Positions 13,824-15,395 of a DNA stretch of 15,395 bases are shown piece by piece. Each line of letters begins with the position of its first letter. Position 1 is the first letter of the stretch. Origin of the DNA: Bacillota bacterium (GTDB lineage Bacteria > Bacillota > Clostridia > Acetivibrionales > DSM-1351). The stretch lies in contig JAEXOY010000010.1 in assembly GCA_023439045.1 (NCBI GenBank), positions 1-15,395 on the forward strand, read 5' to 3'. Made by a program: the position numbers and the translations under genes. The notes under the pieces are model-generated. The model did no database searches. It was not told the DNA's origin and saw only the letters and a program-made list of their open reading frames with translations.

Positions 13824-15260
13824 ATGAGTAAACAAGCAAAAAAACAGGGAACTAATCCGTATCTTCCATCGTGGGAGTATATACCTGACGGGGAACCCTA
13901 TGTATATGGTGACAGAGTATATGTATACGGATCTCATGACCGTTTTAATGGGCACGCATATTGTCTGAATGATTACGTTACCTGGTCAGCACCCGTCAAC
14001 GATTTAGGTGACTGGCGCTATGAGGGAGTAATTTACAAGGCAACGGATGTTCAAAATAATGATGATAGAGATAGCTGCCTCTATGCACCTGATATGGCTG
14101 TTGGGCCTGACGGAAGATACTACTTATATTACGTTGATAGCTGCCGATCAATTGTATCAGTAGCTGTATGCGACTCACCCTGCGGAAAATTTGAGTTCTA
14201 TGATTATGTTCACTATGCCGATGGAACTATATTGGGAGAACGTGAGGGTGACGAACCCCAGTTTGACCCTGGCGTGCTAAGAGAAGGCGATAGAGTTTAT
14301 CTTTATACTGGTTTCTGTCCAATTGGAGATAAATCAAGATCTGGCGCCATGGCCACTGTGCTTAGTTCCGATATGGTTACCATTATCGAAGACCCAGTGT
14401 TCCTACTTCCAAGTCAACCATATAGCAAAGGCACTGGAAAATATGAAGGCCATGAGTTTTTTGAAGCTCCATCTATGAGAAAGCATGGTGATACATACTA
14501 TTTTGTTTACTCCTCAGTTGTAATGCATGAGCTCTGTTATGCTACAAGCAAACACCCTACTAAGGATTTCACTTATAGGGGAGTAATTGTGAGCAATAAT
14601 GATCTTCATATTGATACCTATAAGCCAGCTAATAAGCCAATGTATTATGGTGGAAATAACCATGGAAGTATTATTGAGATAAAAGACAACTGGTATATCT
14701 TCTACCATAGGCACACCCATGGCACAAACTTCAGCAGACAAGGTTGTATAGAAAAGATTGAGTTCCTTGATGATGGCTCAATTCCTCAGGTAGAAATGAC
14801 TTCTTGCGGACCAAATGGTGGACCGCTAGTTGGAGAAGGTGAATACCCTACTTATTTGGCATGTAACCTTTTCTGTAAAGAGGAGTCAATGTATACTGAC
14901 TGTACTTGTGCTTGGATGGGACCTCAATTCCCTAAGATAACACAAGAAGGTAGAGACGGAGATGAGGAGGTCGGCTATATCGCAAACATGAAGGATTCTG
15001 CTACGGCTGGATTTAAGTACTTTGATTGCAAGGATATCAAGAAGGTAAAGATAAAGGTTCGGGGATACTGCAAAGGAGAATTCCTAGTAAAGACCGCCTG
15101 GGATGCTAAAGAACCACTAGGGAAAATTCCAGTTGTATTTTCAAACGCATGGAAGGAATATGAACAAGACATTGCAATACCAGATGGAGTAAATGCTCTT
15201 TATTTTACTTATACTGGTGACGGAAGTGCTAGTTTTGCATCATTTACATTAATAAAGTAG
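13824..15260 (+). CDS. Glycoside hydrolase family 43 enzyme
   Basis: A 478-residue protein with a five-bladed propeller GH43 domain (about 10-320), acting on xylan or arabinan side chains as a beta-xylosidase or alpha-L-arabinofuranosidase. The likely catalytic set is Asp22 in YIPDGEP (base), Asp90 in LYAPDM (pKa modulator) and Glu214 in EFFEAPSM (acid). The last ~130 residues (from GYIANMKDSATAGFKYF) look like a beta-sandwich, perhaps CBM6-like. No signal peptide is present, so it probably works inside the cell on imported oligosaccharides. Start: GGAGG at 13810-13814 favours ATG 13824 (nine bases); TTG 13821 is possible. No transporter or regulator lies next to it in view. The exact substrate is uncertain. 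Confidence 0.88.
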   Translation: MSKQAKKQGTNPYLPSWEYIPDGEPYVYGDRVYVYGSHDRFNGHAYCLNDYVTWSAPVNDLGDWRYEGVIYKATDVQNNDDRDSCLYAPDMAVGPDGRYYLYYVDSCRSIVSVAVCDSPCGKFEFYDYVHYADGTILGEREGDEPQFDPGVLREGDRVYLYTGFCPIGDKSRSGAMATVLSSDMVTIIEDPVFLLPSQPYSKGTGKYEGHEFFEAPSMRKHGDTYYFVYSSVVMHELCYATSKHPTKDFTYRGVIVSNNDLHIDTYKPANKPMYYGGNNHGSIIEIKDNWYIFYHRHTHGTNFSRQGCIEKIEFLDDGSIPQVEMTSCGPNGGPLVGEGEYPTYLACNLFCKEESMYTDCTCAWMGPQFPKITQEGRDGDEEVGYIANMKDSATAGFKYFDCKDIKKVKIKVRGYCKGEFLVKTAWDAKEPLGKIPVVFSNAWKEYEQDIAIPDGVNALYFTYTGDGSASFASFTLIK

Positions 15261-15278
15261 AATAAAAACAAGTCATGA

Positions 15279-15395
15279 CCACGTGTAAAACACGTGGCAT
15301 GCTCTAGCCCTATAAGGGCATGTTACTAGCTATGTCTAAAGACATATTGAATTGTCCGCCAACCGCGTATTTTTTACGGGCAGACCCTTAAGGGT
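15279..15395. mobile_element. Run of small hairpins at the right edge, possible IS200/IS605-type end or structured RNA
   Basis: Straight after GH43 come CCACGTG/CACGTGG (15279-15297), GCCCT/AGGGC (15307-15319), TATGTCT/AGACATA (15331-15346), a looser GTC...GAC hairpin (15354-15385) and the palindrome ACCCTTAAGGGT (15384-15395), which ends at the window edge. Consecutive hairpins like these mark ends of IS200/IS605-type elements and TnpB/IscB guide RNAs. No transposase is visible, so this is a hypothesis. Confidence 0.35.

Overview
The window looks like chromosome from a low-GC, endospore-forming Firmicute, most likely a Lachnospiraceae or related clostridium. The evidence is the mini-RNase III - rlmB - sigH gene order, AT-rich spacers, consensus sigma-A promoters and GGAGG ribosome binding sites. 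Species cannot be named from the sequence alone.

Layout. (1) Positions 1-5055 are an accessory island read on the minus strand. It holds the 3' part of an RHS/YD-repeat protein that lacks its start, a two-gene ATPase + TOPRIM/RloB-like cassette that looks like a phage-defence module, a GIY-YIG nuclease, an orphan reading-frame remnant, a 47-bp perfect palindrome and the frameshifted start of an ADP-ribosylglycohydrolase gene. (2) Positions 5056-6107 hold an unusual array. Three and a half tandem ~275-bp units derive from the neighbouring tRNA-Thr gene, each carrying a tRNA-Thr 3' part, a ~120-bp insert and a long perfect hairpin abutting the CCA end; the intact tRNA-Thr(GGT) follows, then tRNA-Gly(CCC). 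(3) Positions 6326-9106 are core genome: sigH with a perfect sigma-A promoter, rlmB, mrnC, and a ~190-bp spacer with a cluster of DnaA-box-like nonamers. (4) Positions 9107-10822 hold exodeoxyribonuclease III, four 48-bp hairpin-forming tandem repeats and an NlpC/P60 peptidase. (5) From 10823 to the end, on the plus strand, come a structured leader or small RNA with a terminator, a MutS2-type ATPase whose C-terminal half contains Ser/Thr/Asn/Ala repeats and lacks a Smr domain, a GH43 glycosidase, and a run of small hairpins at the right edge that may be the end of a transposon or a structured RNA.

How it fits together. The minus-strand core genes handle RNA maturation (mrnC, rlmB), sporulation entry (sigH) and translation (tRNAs). 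The tRNA-Thr array marks the boundary between this conserved block and the defence/RHS island, which fits repeated insertion, duplication and decay at a tRNA-associated hotspot. The best candidates for something undescribed are the tRNA-Thr-derived repeat array, the ATPase/TOPRIM pair, the repeat-bearing MutS2 variant, and the DnaA-box cluster upstream of mrnC-rlmB-sigH.
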